From NCBI RefSeq assembly GCF_000715075.1, contig NC_134080.1, positions 71,765,291 through 71,829,290 of the forward strand: a stretch of DNA of 64,000 nucleotides, written 5' to 3'. Below, in pieces: positions 35,641 to 46,377 of the stretch. Source of the DNA: Nicotiana tabacum (taxonomy: Eukaryota > Streptophyta > Magnoliopsida > Solanales > Solanaceae). Numbering within the stretch: the first letter of the stretch is position 1; the number at the start of each line of letters is the position of its first letter. Below the pieces are notes generated by a model that saw only the letters and a program-made list of their open reading frames with translations, made no database searches and was not told where the DNA came from. Position numbers and translations under genes: made by a program.

Positions 35641-37130
35641 TGTTTACTTGTTATTAACAATTCAAGTGTATTAACTGTTTAGATCCCTTTACTGTTGTGA
35701 TCCTTTGTGTTGGGATCCATAGTGTTTACAATACCTCGCCTTATTTTTTTTATATGTTCAATACTTCAAATTTCAAGAATTGTTACATTTTTAACTCAAT
35801 TGATTTCTCAACTAAAGTTTCCTTAAACCGTTTGAGGTTGTACTTTACTTAAAAGGAATTTCTACTATGTTTTGATTTATTAATTTCTCGTATTAAAGGT
35901 AATGATTCCTTCGATATTGTACTTTAATTGAAAATGGTATTTTCTTTATCAAATAATTTCTAAAAATAACTTCATCTTTTCTTGTTGATTTCCTAATTGG
36001 GTTGGAAGTTGTACTCTACTTTATGTTAAGTGAATGGGGCTCCTTGAACATTCTTAATTGTATTGGGTTATGGAACCTATGAGCTGAGTAACATGAGAAT
36101 ACGTTGTGCAATGTGAGACAGAAATATGTGGGCACAAGGTGCCAGGGAAAATATTATGGTTTTATTTAATGGCACGTGAGTTGTTCGTGCGGTTGTGACA
36201 TAAATATGTGCACGAGGTGCCGTGAAAATATGAAAGTGAGCTGAGACCTATATTATTTATGATTATGAAATGAGGTGTCACAAGGTGACCTTTACTCGAA
36301 AGAATTATATTCGAAAGATGTTTATGTGAAAGATATTTATTTAAAGGAAATATATTCGAAATATATTTATTGAAAAGCATATTATCTTAGAGATTATTAC
36401 TTGAAGGATTTATAGGCGAAAGATTTATATTTGAAGGACTTGATTAATTGATTGCACTTGTATTTATTATTTGTTGAGAAACATTTATAGTGTTCTGGTT
36501 GTCTGCTATTTATATCACTGGTTGATCATTGTTGCCATCATTGTTATCTGCTTCCTATTATTTTTGTATGCTATATTGTACAGGTTTATTTGGTAGTCTG
36601 GTCCTAGCCTCGTCACTACTTTGCCGAGGTTAGGCTAGGCACTTACCAGCACAAGGGGTCGGTTGTGCTGATACTACACTCTGCACTCTTTTGTGCAGAT
36701 CCCAGTGCTGTAGATTTCGGACCGCAGTGAGATTGATATTTCTTGTTCATCAGGCGACTCGAGGTAGTCTTACAAGTGTCCGCAGGCCTTGGCGTCTCCT
36801 TCTATCTAATATTCCTGTTTCTTTCATGTATTTCCAGAGACAGTGTTGTATTTATTTCTTTCAGACCTTTATTTGTAGTACTCTTAGACAGTCTGTGAAG
36901 TTGTGATACCAGTCTTGGGTAGATTTGTTATGGATTGGTATTAGCAGTATTATTAAAACTTCACAATGCAACCTTCCACTTATTCAATTCTGTTGTTATC
37001 TAATTGCTGTCTCTTAACTATTATCGGATTAAAATGGAAAAAAAGTAAATAGTTCAGTTGGTTGGCTTGCCTAGCTTTCACTAGTAGGCACCATCACAAC
37101 TCCCGAGGGCGGAAAATCCGGGTCGTGACA

Positions 37131-37904
37131 TATATGTATATGGGATATGGGGAAAAGGTTACGGCGTTATACACGCACCACCACCTGATCAGCTGGTATA
37201 CGTTGATAATTTGCCCACAGTGGTCGAGATAATATGATGGGATGCCCTCAGAGGCTTGATGATGTTATGAACACATATACACATGCATGGTATGACATTT
37301 ATACGCATATGCATGACATTATAAAAATGAAATGATTCACAGAGCTATGCAAACATACACGTCGAGTCTTTTACTCCATGTCTATTATTTACTTATTTTC
37401 ATTTCTTACATACTCGGTATATTATTTGTACTGACGTACCTTTTGCCTGGGGATGCTGCGTTTCATGCATGCAGGTCCTGATAGACAGGTCGAGAGCCTT
37501 CCAAGTAGCCTATCAGCTCAGCGGAAGATGTCGGTGTGCTCCATTTGCTTCGGAGTTGCTTATTTGGTTAGTATGATTTAGATGTGTATTGTTTGCCATA
37601 ATGGGACTCTGTCCCAACCTTTATGAAAATTATGTGTTCTTAGAGGCTTATAGACAGATGTCATGTAAATAAAAGATTGTATGACCTTGTCGGCATATAT
37701 TATATGTACGAGTGGTTATTTTAGCCTTATAGGCCCGTATGTCTTATGTATAAATTGGTATCACATGTTGTATTTTACTTATCTCACGGCAGACTTCCGC
37801 CTCAGTTATCTATGATAGTATGACATGAAAAGATACGTTATGTTGGTAGTCAGTTGAGTAAGGTATCGGGTGCCCATCGTGGCCCATCGGTTTGGGTCGT
37901 GACA
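37131..37904 (+). repeat. 3' part of a second plus-strand LTR
   Basis: The wording is that of a common Solanaceae LTR end: GATGGGATGCCCTCAGAGGC, CTGGGGATGCTGCGTTTCAT, GCAGGTCCTGATAGACAGGT, CTATCAGCTCAGCGGAAGAT, then GTGCCCATCG-like words and a final GGGTCGTGACA at 37894-37904. Its 5' part is missing at 37131, where the previous LTR ends. It has no coding content. Confidence 0.7.
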
Positions 37905-39756
37905 ATTAATTTCAAAGAAAACATAAATTTCACATATACAGTCAAATATTCCATTAAGTCTTCAAGCAAGTGAATTTAACCCTTTACACTTCTTTTATCA
38001 AATTCCAATGACTTAAGTAATAACATTAGCAAGTAAAGGCGCAAACATTTCAAGTAAAGCATGATACGATCCTAAACTACCCGAACAATAGCATAATAGT
38101 AGCTACATACAGACTCTCGTCATCTCGTACGTACGTAGCCCCCACAAATAGGTACACACATTTATTTAATTCACCTATGGGGTTAATTCCCTCTTACAAG
38201 GTTAGAAAGGAGACTTACATGGACTCAAGACCTACTTTACGGTCCAAGATTATGCCCCAAACTCTCAATTCAGTGCCGAACAATCCAAAACTATTCAAAT
38301 ATTGTAAACTAATCAATATATGTTTAAAAGTTCACAACCCAACTATTAAAGTGATTACCCACTCTAAGTGCAAGATTCCTAAAATTCATTCCCGGACCTA
38401 CGTGCCCGGATTCCGAAAATTTTCGAAAAAAGTTGTTACGCATAACCTTAGAAACATAAATATATGATTTTCACTAAGTTCCATAACCATTTTCGTGGTA
38501 AAATCTCATTTTTATCAAAATCCTAGGTTTTCATCTAAACCCATAATTTTCACTAATTTACATGTCATAATCTACCCATAACCTATGTATTACACTCACA
38601 TTAGGTAGAAATTACTTATCTTACAAAGCTAAGTCGAAGTTCCCTCCTTAAGAGCTCTCAAATTTCCCAAAACTGAAATAAAAGACCCCATAAATGCCTA
38701 AGTCCCGTTTAAAAAACCTCACTGCCCAGCTGCCTCCTTCATCGCGAATGCGGAAGGGGTCTCGCGTTCATGAAGGCAAACAGCCCAGGTCCCCTGGAGA
38801 CACTACATCGCAAACACGACTAAGGCCTCGCGAACGCGGAGGCTGGCTTGGCCTATCCTTCCCGAATGCGAAGAACAAGTCAGCGGCCCAGCCCAGGCTC
38901 CTCTACGGGAATGTGAGTCGCCTCACGCGAACACGAAGGTCACCGGCCCCAAACCTTCGCGAATGCGGACTAGCTATCGCAAACTCATGGCATAATTTCC
39001 CCTTAGTCCCAATCCCTTCTACGCGAACACGATGGTCCCTTCACATTCGCGAAGAAGGAAACCAGAACTGGGATTTTCTAGTTTTCTATACTTTGCTCTG
39101 AGGAGTCCGAAACTCACCCGAGCCACTCGGGATCCTGTCCAAAGGACCCAACAAGTTTGTAAACATGATACAGACCTGCTCGAACTCTCGAAACGCAAAA
39201 ATCAACAAAGAAACCAAGAATCACACCCCAAAATCAAATTGAATCAAACTTTGAACTTCAAGTTTCCTAATCGCTCCAAATGCGCCGTACCATACTTAGA
39301 CTATTCGGAATGATACAAAATTTTGCGTGCAAGTCTTAAATGACATTACAGAACTATTACCAGTCTCGGAATTCTATTTGGACCTCGATAGTCATCCAAA
39401 CCAAAATTAAAGAACTTCTAAAACCTTCAAGAACCAACTTTCACTATTTGGCGCCAAAATGCTCCCGGATCATCCAAAACCCGATTCGAATATTTACCCA
39501 AGTCCGAAATCATCATACGAACCTATTGGAACCATCAAATCCTGATTCTGAGGTCGTTTACTCAAAATATTGACCAAAGTCAAACTTATCCCTTTTAGGC
39601 CAACTTAAGGAACCAAGTGTTCCGATTTCAACCCGAACTCTTCCAAATTCCGAACCAACCATCCCCGCAAGTCATAAATCAGTAAAACCAAGAACAATAA
39701 GTCTTATTTAGGGGAATGAAATTCTAAAAAGCAAAACAACCGGTCGGGTCGTTATA
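37905..39756 (-). repeat. Inverted LTR piece inserted in a CACTA transposase
   Basis: It ends GGTCGGGTCGTTATA at 39756, the reverse complement of the TATAACGACC start of a minus-strand LTR. Its layout parallels 2100-3641: a segment like TTCCCTCTTACAAGGTTAG near 38190, a CpG-rich palindrome cluster, then an ACTAAGTGT-like word. Its left end is cut at 37905. The right edge falls inside a CACTA transposase reading frame. Confidence 0.7.
38740..39060. repeat. CGCGAATGCGGAAGG-type CpG motif cluster in LTR
   Basis: Ten or so short words of the form TCGCGAACGCGGAGG, CGCGAATGCGGACT or CGCGAACACGAAGG. They parallel the CGCACCTGCGG clusters of the outer-element LTRs but with a different core. Many are near-palindromic. 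Confidence 0.7.
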
Positions 39757-39986
39757 TTTTCTGCAAAACCTTTCTTGTAGAGATGAACTTTAACTTTGTT
39801 TGATTTCAATAACTTAACACATTTTTATTTCGCACAAAGACACCTAATCTTTCCTCCAATAAGAAAATCATCAAGTGTTTGAGCCTTATTAATAAATTCA
39901 GCAGCCCCTTTAATAAATTCATCCCTCAACCCCGCACGATTAGGATGATTCCTATTATACATCCATCTACGATGCATAAATTCCAT
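39757..39986 (-). pseudogene. CACTA transposase N-terminal (Transpos_assoc) exon, broken
   Basis: The minus-strand ATG at 39984-39986 opens 53 codons: MEFMHRRWMYNRNHPNRAGL, RDEFIKGAAEFINKAQTLDD, FLIGGKIRCLCAK, then TAA at 39825-39827. The same frame continues with KCVKLLKSNKVKVHLYKKGF, AEN to the LTR edge. This matches the transposase-associated domain of plant CACTA transposases, with its WM...R, EF...F and CPCxxC blocks. The zinc-like cysteines are partly lost (CLCAK), the stop truncates it, and the LTR removes the rest. ATG choice follows the start usual in the family. Confidence 0.82.
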
Positions 39987-40763
39987 CTACATAAATAGAA
40001 ATCTAGAAATGAGATATTTAAAAAAAATTGATTTATTTAAACTGTTTCAAAGTTATACTTTTTCAAAGGTTCGTTTTAGATATATACATATCATTGTGTC
40101 AAAGCACTTTAATTGATATATTTTTTTTTAAATTAATATTTTTTTAATACTCGAAATCTCACATTAATCTCTATTATAAATAATATAAGTCTTTAAATAT
40201 AATAATTAAATTTGGATAGCTTCTTAAATGTTCATATAATCCAAATTAACTAATGATTTCTCAATTTAAAATTAATCTTAATCTTGAAATTGAAAAATTT
40301 TAAATTTAATATCATTCTAAAAAGTGAATATAAAAATATTACTATATTATTTCATATGTTTCTTTGATTATAACTTTTGGAAAATTAATCTTCATCAGTC
40401 ATTTTTTTAACTTTAAACAAATCATTATTTGTCTTGTGAAGTTGTAGGATTAAATAATTTTCTAACCTTCATATTTTTACATATGCAGCACTCTAACACT
40501 AAATATTTTAAAATTCAACATATTCTTCACAAATTCAAAATTAGATTTAGGATTTCTTAACATATTCTTGTTTAACCCAAAATTTCAACCATACCTAATT
40601 CAACATATTCTTCTCTCTTTTTATTTTATATTAATATCATTAAAAAACTAAAATCCCTAAAATTTCAACCATAACTACTTCAACTAGCTAGGATGTTCAT
40701 ATATAGAAAATTATTATAAAGTTAACAATGAAAACAAGATATATATGTCAACGAAATACTTAC
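39987..40763. other. AT-rich interval, likely CACTA intron
   Basis: About 780 bases with very high AT content and no frames, between the splice donor at 40763 and the transposase exon at 39986 on the minus strand. It is probably intron and leader of the transposase gene. Confidence 0.45.
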
Positions 40764-41020
40764 CTCGATAGAAAAAATGCCGGAGAAGTCGACTGAGGAG
40801 TTGTTGTCACCGTCGCCACTAACCACTGCTGCAAAACATATTACAAAAAAATTTAATAAATTAAGGGGAAAAGGGAGGAGGAAGGAGAGTGATTACGGAG
40901 GAGGAAATGAGAGAGAGCAAACATACAAGCTTGGGTACGGGGAGAAGGACGAGATGAAGAGGGGAGCTTGCGGGCGAGAGGGAGAGATGAGAGAAGAAAA
41001 TCAAGCTTATATTTTTTGGG
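40764..41020 (-). other. Probable 5' exon region of the CACTA gene
   Basis: On the minus strand a TATA-like AATATAAGCTT lies near 41005-41015 and a pyrimidine-rich stretch (CTCTCATCTCTCCCTCTCGC type) follows. A good donor, TATCGAG then GTAAGTATTT, is at 40764/40763. An acceptor-like TTTTGCAG occurs near 40830. This fits the non-coding first exon and first intron upstream of the transposase exon. The long plus-strand frame over the same bases is an antisense shadow. Confidence 0.5.
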
Positions 41021-41332
41021 GAGGGGCTGTAGGGTTTTTAAAAAAGAATTCCAACCAATTCGGTTGGAATTATTATTTTAAATTTTTTATTAAAAAACTA
41101 CCAAACAAATCGGTTGGAAATGAAGTCAAACCAATCAAAATAAATTTTTCGCCAACAGTTGCGACCGATTTGGTTGGAAATATGGTCGAAAAAATTTTAA
41201 AAATATAAAGGAAATATTTTTTAAAAATTTCGACGGATTCCGTCGGAAATTTCCGACAAAAAAAATTCAGTCAGAAATTTCGGTGGAATTTAGCATTTTT
41301 CTAGTAGTGGTATAATATATGTATAATTTATG

Positions 41333-41336
<4 letters not shown>

Positions 41337-41412
<76 letters not shown>
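41337..41412. repeat. (AT)n microsatellite
   Basis: About 38 uninterrupted AT dinucleotides, beginning 28 bases past the CACTA terminus. Length and purity suggest it is polymorphic. It is a self-complementary sequence that can form cruciforms. Confidence 0.98.
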
Positions 41413-41416
<4 letters not shown>

Positions 41417-42544
41417 GTGTATAATTAATAAATAATTTATATTTATAGCTTAAAAAAGTAGAGAGCGAATCTGACCGGCTATTCGTGCAAAGATCCCTAT
41501 AGTTTCCCCTTGTATTGTATTATTTTTCAATAGCGTGCTTATCCTAGCCAGAAATTAGCTTGGCGTGGCCCCCAAAGGAGATGGTCTTGGCGAAATGTCT
41601 CCATTTTTTATGGTCATAGCAAAATATCCTTTTTTTTTACTTGAACACCATAGTTCTTTAATTTTTAAAGCTTAAATTCTTGTTGGATGGTAGAAAATAA
41701 AGTTTAATGATCGATTTATTGTTAAAATCATTTGATTGTTTATAATTTGTGCTTAGACTTTTAATTCAGACTCAGATTTTGGTGATTTACTATAAAAATC
41801 TCAAAACTCATTGTTGGACCTTAGAAAGTGTTGAATAAGACAAAATTGGTCCTTTTGATTTGATGTTATTTGACTAAATTGGCGATTGAGAATTGTTTGT
41901 GTTGGCATTTGGAAGCTTTGTTTCAAATTTGAGACATTTGGAGCAAATTTGGGTGGTTTGATCAAAATTGAAGTTGTATGTGAAGAATACTTTGTTAAAA
42001 TAACCCAGAAAAAAGTATGACAACCTGGTAGACTTCAATCAATAATTTAATCTGATAGAGAAACTTTGAAGATCTTATGCGAGTCCGAAGTTATTTATTA
42101 AATACCATAAATTTTGAGGACATTCCGCTAAAACCACCCTCAAAAAGCTCCTTTGTGTCAAGCATCTTATCCTAGCAAACCTTAGCCCATTTCGTAATTC
42201 TCTGTACTCAGGCTTTTCGTAACAGAGAAATTTACATAGTTATACTATAATAGAAGCTTATTTACCACTTTTATTTAGGTTCGTACTTACTTACATTCTA
42301 CACCTATATTTACCATTTATGTACAAAAATCATAAAAAAGAAAAAAAATAGAAGATTCTTTAAATTTAGCTTCTCATTCTCTCTCATTCACCAATCTCCT
42401 CCTTAAAATTTGAATTTCATCTATTTTTTAAAAGATTTCACATCATTTTCTCTCCCCCCGTACTTATTATCCAAATTCAGTACTTTTCTCACAATGAAAA
42501 CAAAAATGGCACAATTTTGTCTTTAAAATTGCAGCAGCAAAGGG
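41413..42544. other. AT-rich intergenic DNA
   Basis: No gene, repeat or motif I can support. Short polypyrimidine runs occur near 42370-42460. Confidence 0.6.
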
Positions 42545-42559
42545 TTCTCCATTGACATC

Positions 42560-43213
42560 CATTAAAAAGCTTCAAAACTTTGAATTCAATATTCAAAATA
42601 TATGAATCTATGATTTGTTTTGGATTGGGTGTTCTTGTAAATGATGGAGAATATAACTTGTAGTTTATATATTAATTTTGAGAGAGTGTGATTAAGTTTA
42701 GAGTTGATTTTAGGTAAAATTTCATATTGAAACTCGAAGAAAACGAAGTTGCAGGAATTATATGATAAATGTATCACAATTGTATCAAAATTGTATGTTT
42801 CTTGTATCTGATACATCACTATTGTATTACAATTTTTCGAAAGTGTATTGCAGTTTGTGTCATAATTGTATGGTAATTGTATTAGTATTGTACCAAGTAT
42901 TGTTTTAAGTATTAATGTATCAGATATAATTTAGTTACAATTATGATATAAGTATGATACATTTATGATACAATTATGTTTAGGTATTAATGTATCAGAT
43001 ACAATTCCAATACAATTTGATACAATTATGATTCAATTTATGCAACTCGATATTTTTCACCTAAAACCAACTCTATACTTAATAAATTTCCCTCAAAATT
43101 GAGATATAAATTTCAAAGGATATTTTCAATCACTTGTAAGAACACCCAATCCAATCAAATCACAAAATCATAAAATTCGATTATCGAATTCAAAGATTCG
43201 AAGCTTTTAAATT
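42560..43213. mobile_element. Foldback (long inverted repeat) element
   Basis: Arms 42560-42729 and 43047-43213 are imperfect inverted copies. Both arms share AAAAGCTTC, TTTGAATTC, GGATTGGGTGTTCTT, ATTTTGAG, TAGAGTTG and TTTTAGGT in order. Pairing continues inward through GAAGTTGC/GAGTTGC and repeated TGTATCA and CAATTGTATC words to an apex near 42880. Outer edges may reach 42500 and 43240. There is no coding sequence, so it is a non-autonomous foldback or MITE-like element whose transcript would be a hairpin. Confidence 0.75.
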
Positions 43214-43689
43214 TAATGTTTAGCAGCCATATTAAATTAAATTAATCAACTGCTTATGTTTCTCATTAATCAAATGTAGTACGGTTACCTTATGTATGTT
43301 GATGAGTGCCAAAGATTATGTATAATTTTCGTCGTACCATTAAGTAAAAAGCTATGTGAATTGGCAGTTAAATTTGAATAGAAAAAAAGGGAGAGAGAAG
43401 AGGAGAGAAAAAAAGAAAAAGAGATAACTGAATATTTTAATTAAAGGCATTAATAATGGAGTTAGAGTTTTGGAGGTATTGTATATAAATAGTTTAAAAA
43501 ATTAAGGTATTTATTAAAAACTGAAAAACTATGAAGAAAATGATAAATAATAGTTATATATAAGAAAAAGATCCCTTCATTGCAGCAACCCAAACCCAAA
43601 ATCGATAAACCAAACAGCCCCAAAATCAATTGTCGGCCGGTCACCGTTTTCTCCATTCCCTTTTCGGCCGTGCGCCATTAACACCACCC

Positions 43690-43975
43690 TTCAACTTCCC
43701 TTTTTCACTCCTTATTTAACCTCTTCTCCTTAGAACGAAGATGAAGTTTCAGACACTGCAGGTCCTTGCCGGAATAATTTCCTTGCAGCCAGAAGATGGG
43801 AGAGGCGTTATATGGATACAATCGATCGTTACTAAACCCTAAGAATTAACGTCGTGTATCTATGAATGTAGTATCTCAGAACGCCTTAGCAATTTCCACT
43901 TGCGATTTGACAATTTGTTCAACCCAGCGCCTCTATCCTTAGACAAATGATTTTGCAGGTAATAATTGGACTCTT
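43690..43975 (+). promoter_or_regulatory. Possible promoter and first exon with tiny reading frame
   Basis: After a TATTTAA box near 43715 comes a GC-balanced stretch unlike its AT-rich surroundings. An ATG at 43741 opens a 33-codon frame (MKFQTLQVLAGIISLQPEDG, RGVIWIQSIVTKP) to a TAA at 43840-43842. A donor-like GCAGGTAATAATT lies at about 43955-43965. It could be the 5' exon of a gene whose remainder is absent, a short non-coding RNA, or a shared promoter region. I do not recognise the peptide. Confidence 0.3.
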
Positions 43976-44799
43976 CGTCTTCTTCAGCAATTGGTTATTT
44001 GCGTCCTATTTTCTTGCTTTGTTTACAATTATATACCTATTGCTTAGACCTGCTAATTACTGGCCTTTAGTTACACAAAACGCTTTCTAGTTGGTAGTTC
44101 TTTTTTTAGAAATCCCCTTTTGGATTTACTAAGCTCAAAAGCAAATAAATAGATATTCATATGCAAGTGTTTGAATGTGTTATTATTCATTTCAGTCTAA
44201 TTAAAAACTAAAGTTACAAAATCATACATGAACATTTGACCATAAAGTGACGGACTTCAATGATCTTCATGTTTAATTGTATATCTAATGGTCCCAAATT
44301 ACGAACCAAAAAACAGATTCTCTTGATATGTAGTAGTTGCTATGCTTTTTCAGTATACCAAATACGATAGGAATATGTGAAAATAAATGCATGAGCAGAA
44401 AATAAGCGTGTGTACACATTCTACCTGAAATCCATCTTCACATGCGAAATTTAAAAAAGGGATGGTCATCTATTCCCTGTAACATTCATTTACAAGGTAA
44501 TACAGCCTGTTAGTATTATTCATCCAGTTCCCATTGTTTGTTATCTTAAAAGCTGGTATTCAATATTTACTAAATATATCCAAATTAATAAAGAGATGGG
44601 GAATTCTCTGTATATTGGAGTTACAAATTACATAGAACAATAATAATGCTCAATACATAAGAAAGGTTTATTGCATGTAGTGGCATTGTGCATAGATTCT
44701 CTCTGTCCTTCCAAAGGCAAGGATGATTCTCGTGCATGAGAAGTGGGTTGCAGCCATGCATGAAGAATCAGAATCCATGCCCTTTTTCGTACCACTCAA

Positions 44800-44805
44800 T
44801 TTATT
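44800..44805 (-). terminator. Polyadenylation signal of the proline-rich gene
   Basis: AATAAA on the minus strand, 77 bases after the stop codon at 44882. The sequence beyond it is T- and A-rich, as plant cleavage regions are. Confidence 0.5.
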
Positions 44806-44881
44806 CTTTCAAAATACCAATAGAAAAAAAGGACCCTCCATGAAAAAGACTCTGAGTGTTTGACTGTCTTTTAAACATATT

Positions 44882-46264
44882 TTAGCTCTTTGGACTGCCC
44901 TTAATGTGGAACCCATGCCTACCATTGGTCTTTCTTGCAAAAACAAGGTGGACACCAGGATCATGGTGAGTGCAAGAAGCATTGTGGAGAATGGAGTTGT
45001 TGACACCCTGCACATTACTGTTCATGAATGCAGTCATAGGAAGGGACTTATTTGGCGTTTTATTCTCTCTTTTCCTTCCACTTTCGCTCCCTGATTTTTC
45101 TCCATCATCCTCACTGCTACTCCACGCCTTTGGGCTTCCTTGCTTTTGATGGCTCTGAGGGCTGTATGTCTTCCTTGAAGGGCTTAACTCCATTATAGCT
45201 CCCTTGTTTTCACCAGCTAGTGTTAGAACACTCATTCCAAAGTCATCTCCTGTATCATAGTTCGACACCTTCTTCTGCTGAACCCCTTTATCTTTTTTAA
45301 CCAATTCCCGTTTCCCATTTTCTACATTTTTTCCATTTCTAGTAGTCTGCGGGACATGATTACCATTCATGCTAGCCCTCGTGGTTTCTTGGACCACAAC
45401 ACTTTTCTGATCAACATGTGGAGGAATCTTGGACTCAAGTTCAAGTTGAGGAGGGGGAAGCTTTAGTGGGGATGGAGGGTGAGAAATTGCAGGCTTAATT
45501 TGAGGAGAGTAGGTCTGGGTTTTCACTAAATTAGGCTGGATTACTTTTTGAGATGGTGTTGGAGCTTTTGATGGTGATGAATGATTGATGAGAGTTTGGG
45601 TAGAATCTGCCATTTTTGTGTTTGGAGATGGTAGTGGTGAAGAATACGGACTACTAAACCGACCAAGCGGAGCGCTTTCTGTTATCACATTAGAAGCTAA
45701 TGTCTTGAATGGGGATTGTGGCACTGACGTGGTGGCTTTAATGACAGGAGATTTAGGTACATCGATGGGGGCACGTTGTGGCTGTGCTGCCACCGGAGAA
45801 CGTGGTGAAGGAGCCTTTGGTGGCGAAACAACAGGTGGAGGAGGAGCAACAGGTGATCTTGGCGGTGGAGTTGCTGGAGTGGAACGTGGGGAAGCTGCAG
45901 GCACTGGCTGAGGCTGTGGTGCTGAAATCGGGCTACGCGGGACCGACATTGCTGGTTGTGGTTGTGGCTGAGGAGGTGCTGGCGGTAGTGGTGCAGGGGC
46001 GGCAGAAGGAGGAGCAGAAGCAGTAGCTGGTGTTTGTGGTCTAGATTCTTGAGGTTGAGTTGGCTGAGCAGTAGCAACAGTTGCTGTAGCAGCAGTAGTA
46101 GTTGCTGATGCCGGAGGCCTAAATGGGGTGGTAGTCGTAGTCCGGAACAATGGTTGTGGGGCTGGGGCGGGTGGTGGAGCTGGAGCTGAAGGTTGTGCAG
46201 CTGCAGCAGGACGAACCATAGAGGCGAAACGGAACAATGGACGAGGTTGTTGTTGGCTTGCCAT
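44882..46264 (-). CDS. Proline-rich protein with conserved C-terminal module (460 aa), host gene
   Basis: A single uninterrupted frame runs from ATG at 46262-46264 to TAA at 44882-44884. Residues 1-18 are MASQQQPRPLFRFASMVR; about 20-200 are alanine/proline/glutamine-rich with many PPP and SP pairs; 200-320 are serine/proline-rich (ESAPLGRFSSPYSSPLPSP). A charged segment (GESGRK-like, SSSEDDGEKSGSESGRKREN) follows. The end, about 405-455, is not low-complexity: MTAFMNSNVQGVNNSILHNA, SCTHHDPGVHLVFARKTNGR. That tail is the conserved signature of a plant family usually annotated only as proline-rich or hydroxyproline-rich protein. No signal peptide is visible, so a cell-wall role is doubtful and an intracellular, disordered protein is more likely. 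Function is unknown. Confidence 0.88.
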   Translation of the reverse strand: MASQQQPRPLFRFASMVRPAAAAQPSAPAPPPAPAPQPLFRTTTTTPFRPPASATTTAATATVATAQPTQPQESRPQTPATASAPPSAAPAPLPPAPPQPQPQPAMSVPRSPISAPQPQPVPAASPRSTPATPPPRSPVAPPPPVVSPPKAPSPRSPVAAQPQRAPIDVPKSPVIKATTSVPQSPFKTLASNVITESAPLGRFSSPYSSPLPSPNTKMADSTQTLINHSSPSKAPTPSQKVIQPNLVKTQTYSPQIKPAISHPPSPLKLPPPQLELESKIPPHVDQKSVVVQETTRASMNGNHVPQTTRNGKNVENGKRELVKKDKGVQQKKVSNYDTGDDFGMSVLTLAGENKGAIMELSPSRKTYSPQSHQKQGSPKAWSSSEDDGEKSGSESGRKRENKTPNKSLPMTAFMNSNVQGVNNSILHNASCTHHDPGVHLVFARKTNGRHGFHIKGSPKS

Positions 46265-46368
46265 TGATGGATAGTATGGTTAAAACTCTCAAAAGATTAT
46301 TAGTACTTGTGAAAAGCTGAACTCTCCAAAAATGCTTCCACAATGAAATAACTCAAATGCATTACACT

Positions 46369-46377
46369 TATTTATAG
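46369..46377 (-). promoter_or_regulatory. TATA box of the proline-rich gene
   Basis: CTATAAATAA on the minus strand, about 105 bases upstream of the ATG. It would give a 5' leader of roughly 75 bases. No other strong core promoter word is closer. Confidence 0.6.

Larger units (their letters stand above)
32721..37130 (+). repeat. Large LTR (solo LTR candidate), plus orientation
   Basis: It starts TGTGATGACCC and ends GGGTCGTGACA. The body has wording common to Solanaceae LTRs: a CCTCGACTTGCGTGCGCAGT block near 32805, and a CCGAGGTTAGGCTAGGCACT block near 36630 followed by CTGCACTCTTTTGTGCAGAT. There is no gag or pol, so it is probably a solo LTR of 4.4 kb. The five bases on each side (ACTAT, TATAT) are not a clear duplication, so a chimera is possible. 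Confidence 0.65.
39757..41309 (-). mobile_element. Truncated CACTA (En/Spm) DNA transposon, 5' part
   Basis: The terminus at 41301-41309 reads CACTACTAG on the minus strand, continuing AAAAATGC, the classic CACTA end. Next to it are subterminal repeats around CGGTTGGAA and CCGTCGGAAATTTC (41050-41290), which usually bind transposase. Further along the minus strand come a likely 5' exon with a splice donor and then a transposase exon at 39986 and below. The element is cut at 39757 by an LTR and its other terminus is not in the window. Confidence 0.8.

Noticed and set aside
38694..39101. 135-codon plus-strand frame
   Set aside because: It is within the CpG-motif cluster of an inverted LTR piece. 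The arginine/proline content comes from the repeated CGCGAA words.
40777..41208. 143-codon plus-strand reading frame
   Set aside because: It lies antisense to a probable CACTA 5' exon with a minus-strand splice donor and runs into CACTA subterminal repeats; the lysine/glutamate-rich text mirrors a pyrimidine-rich leader.
45585..46077. Frames of 82-126 codons on both strands
   Set aside because: They are shadows of the GC-rich, proline-coding part of the host gene at 44882-46264.
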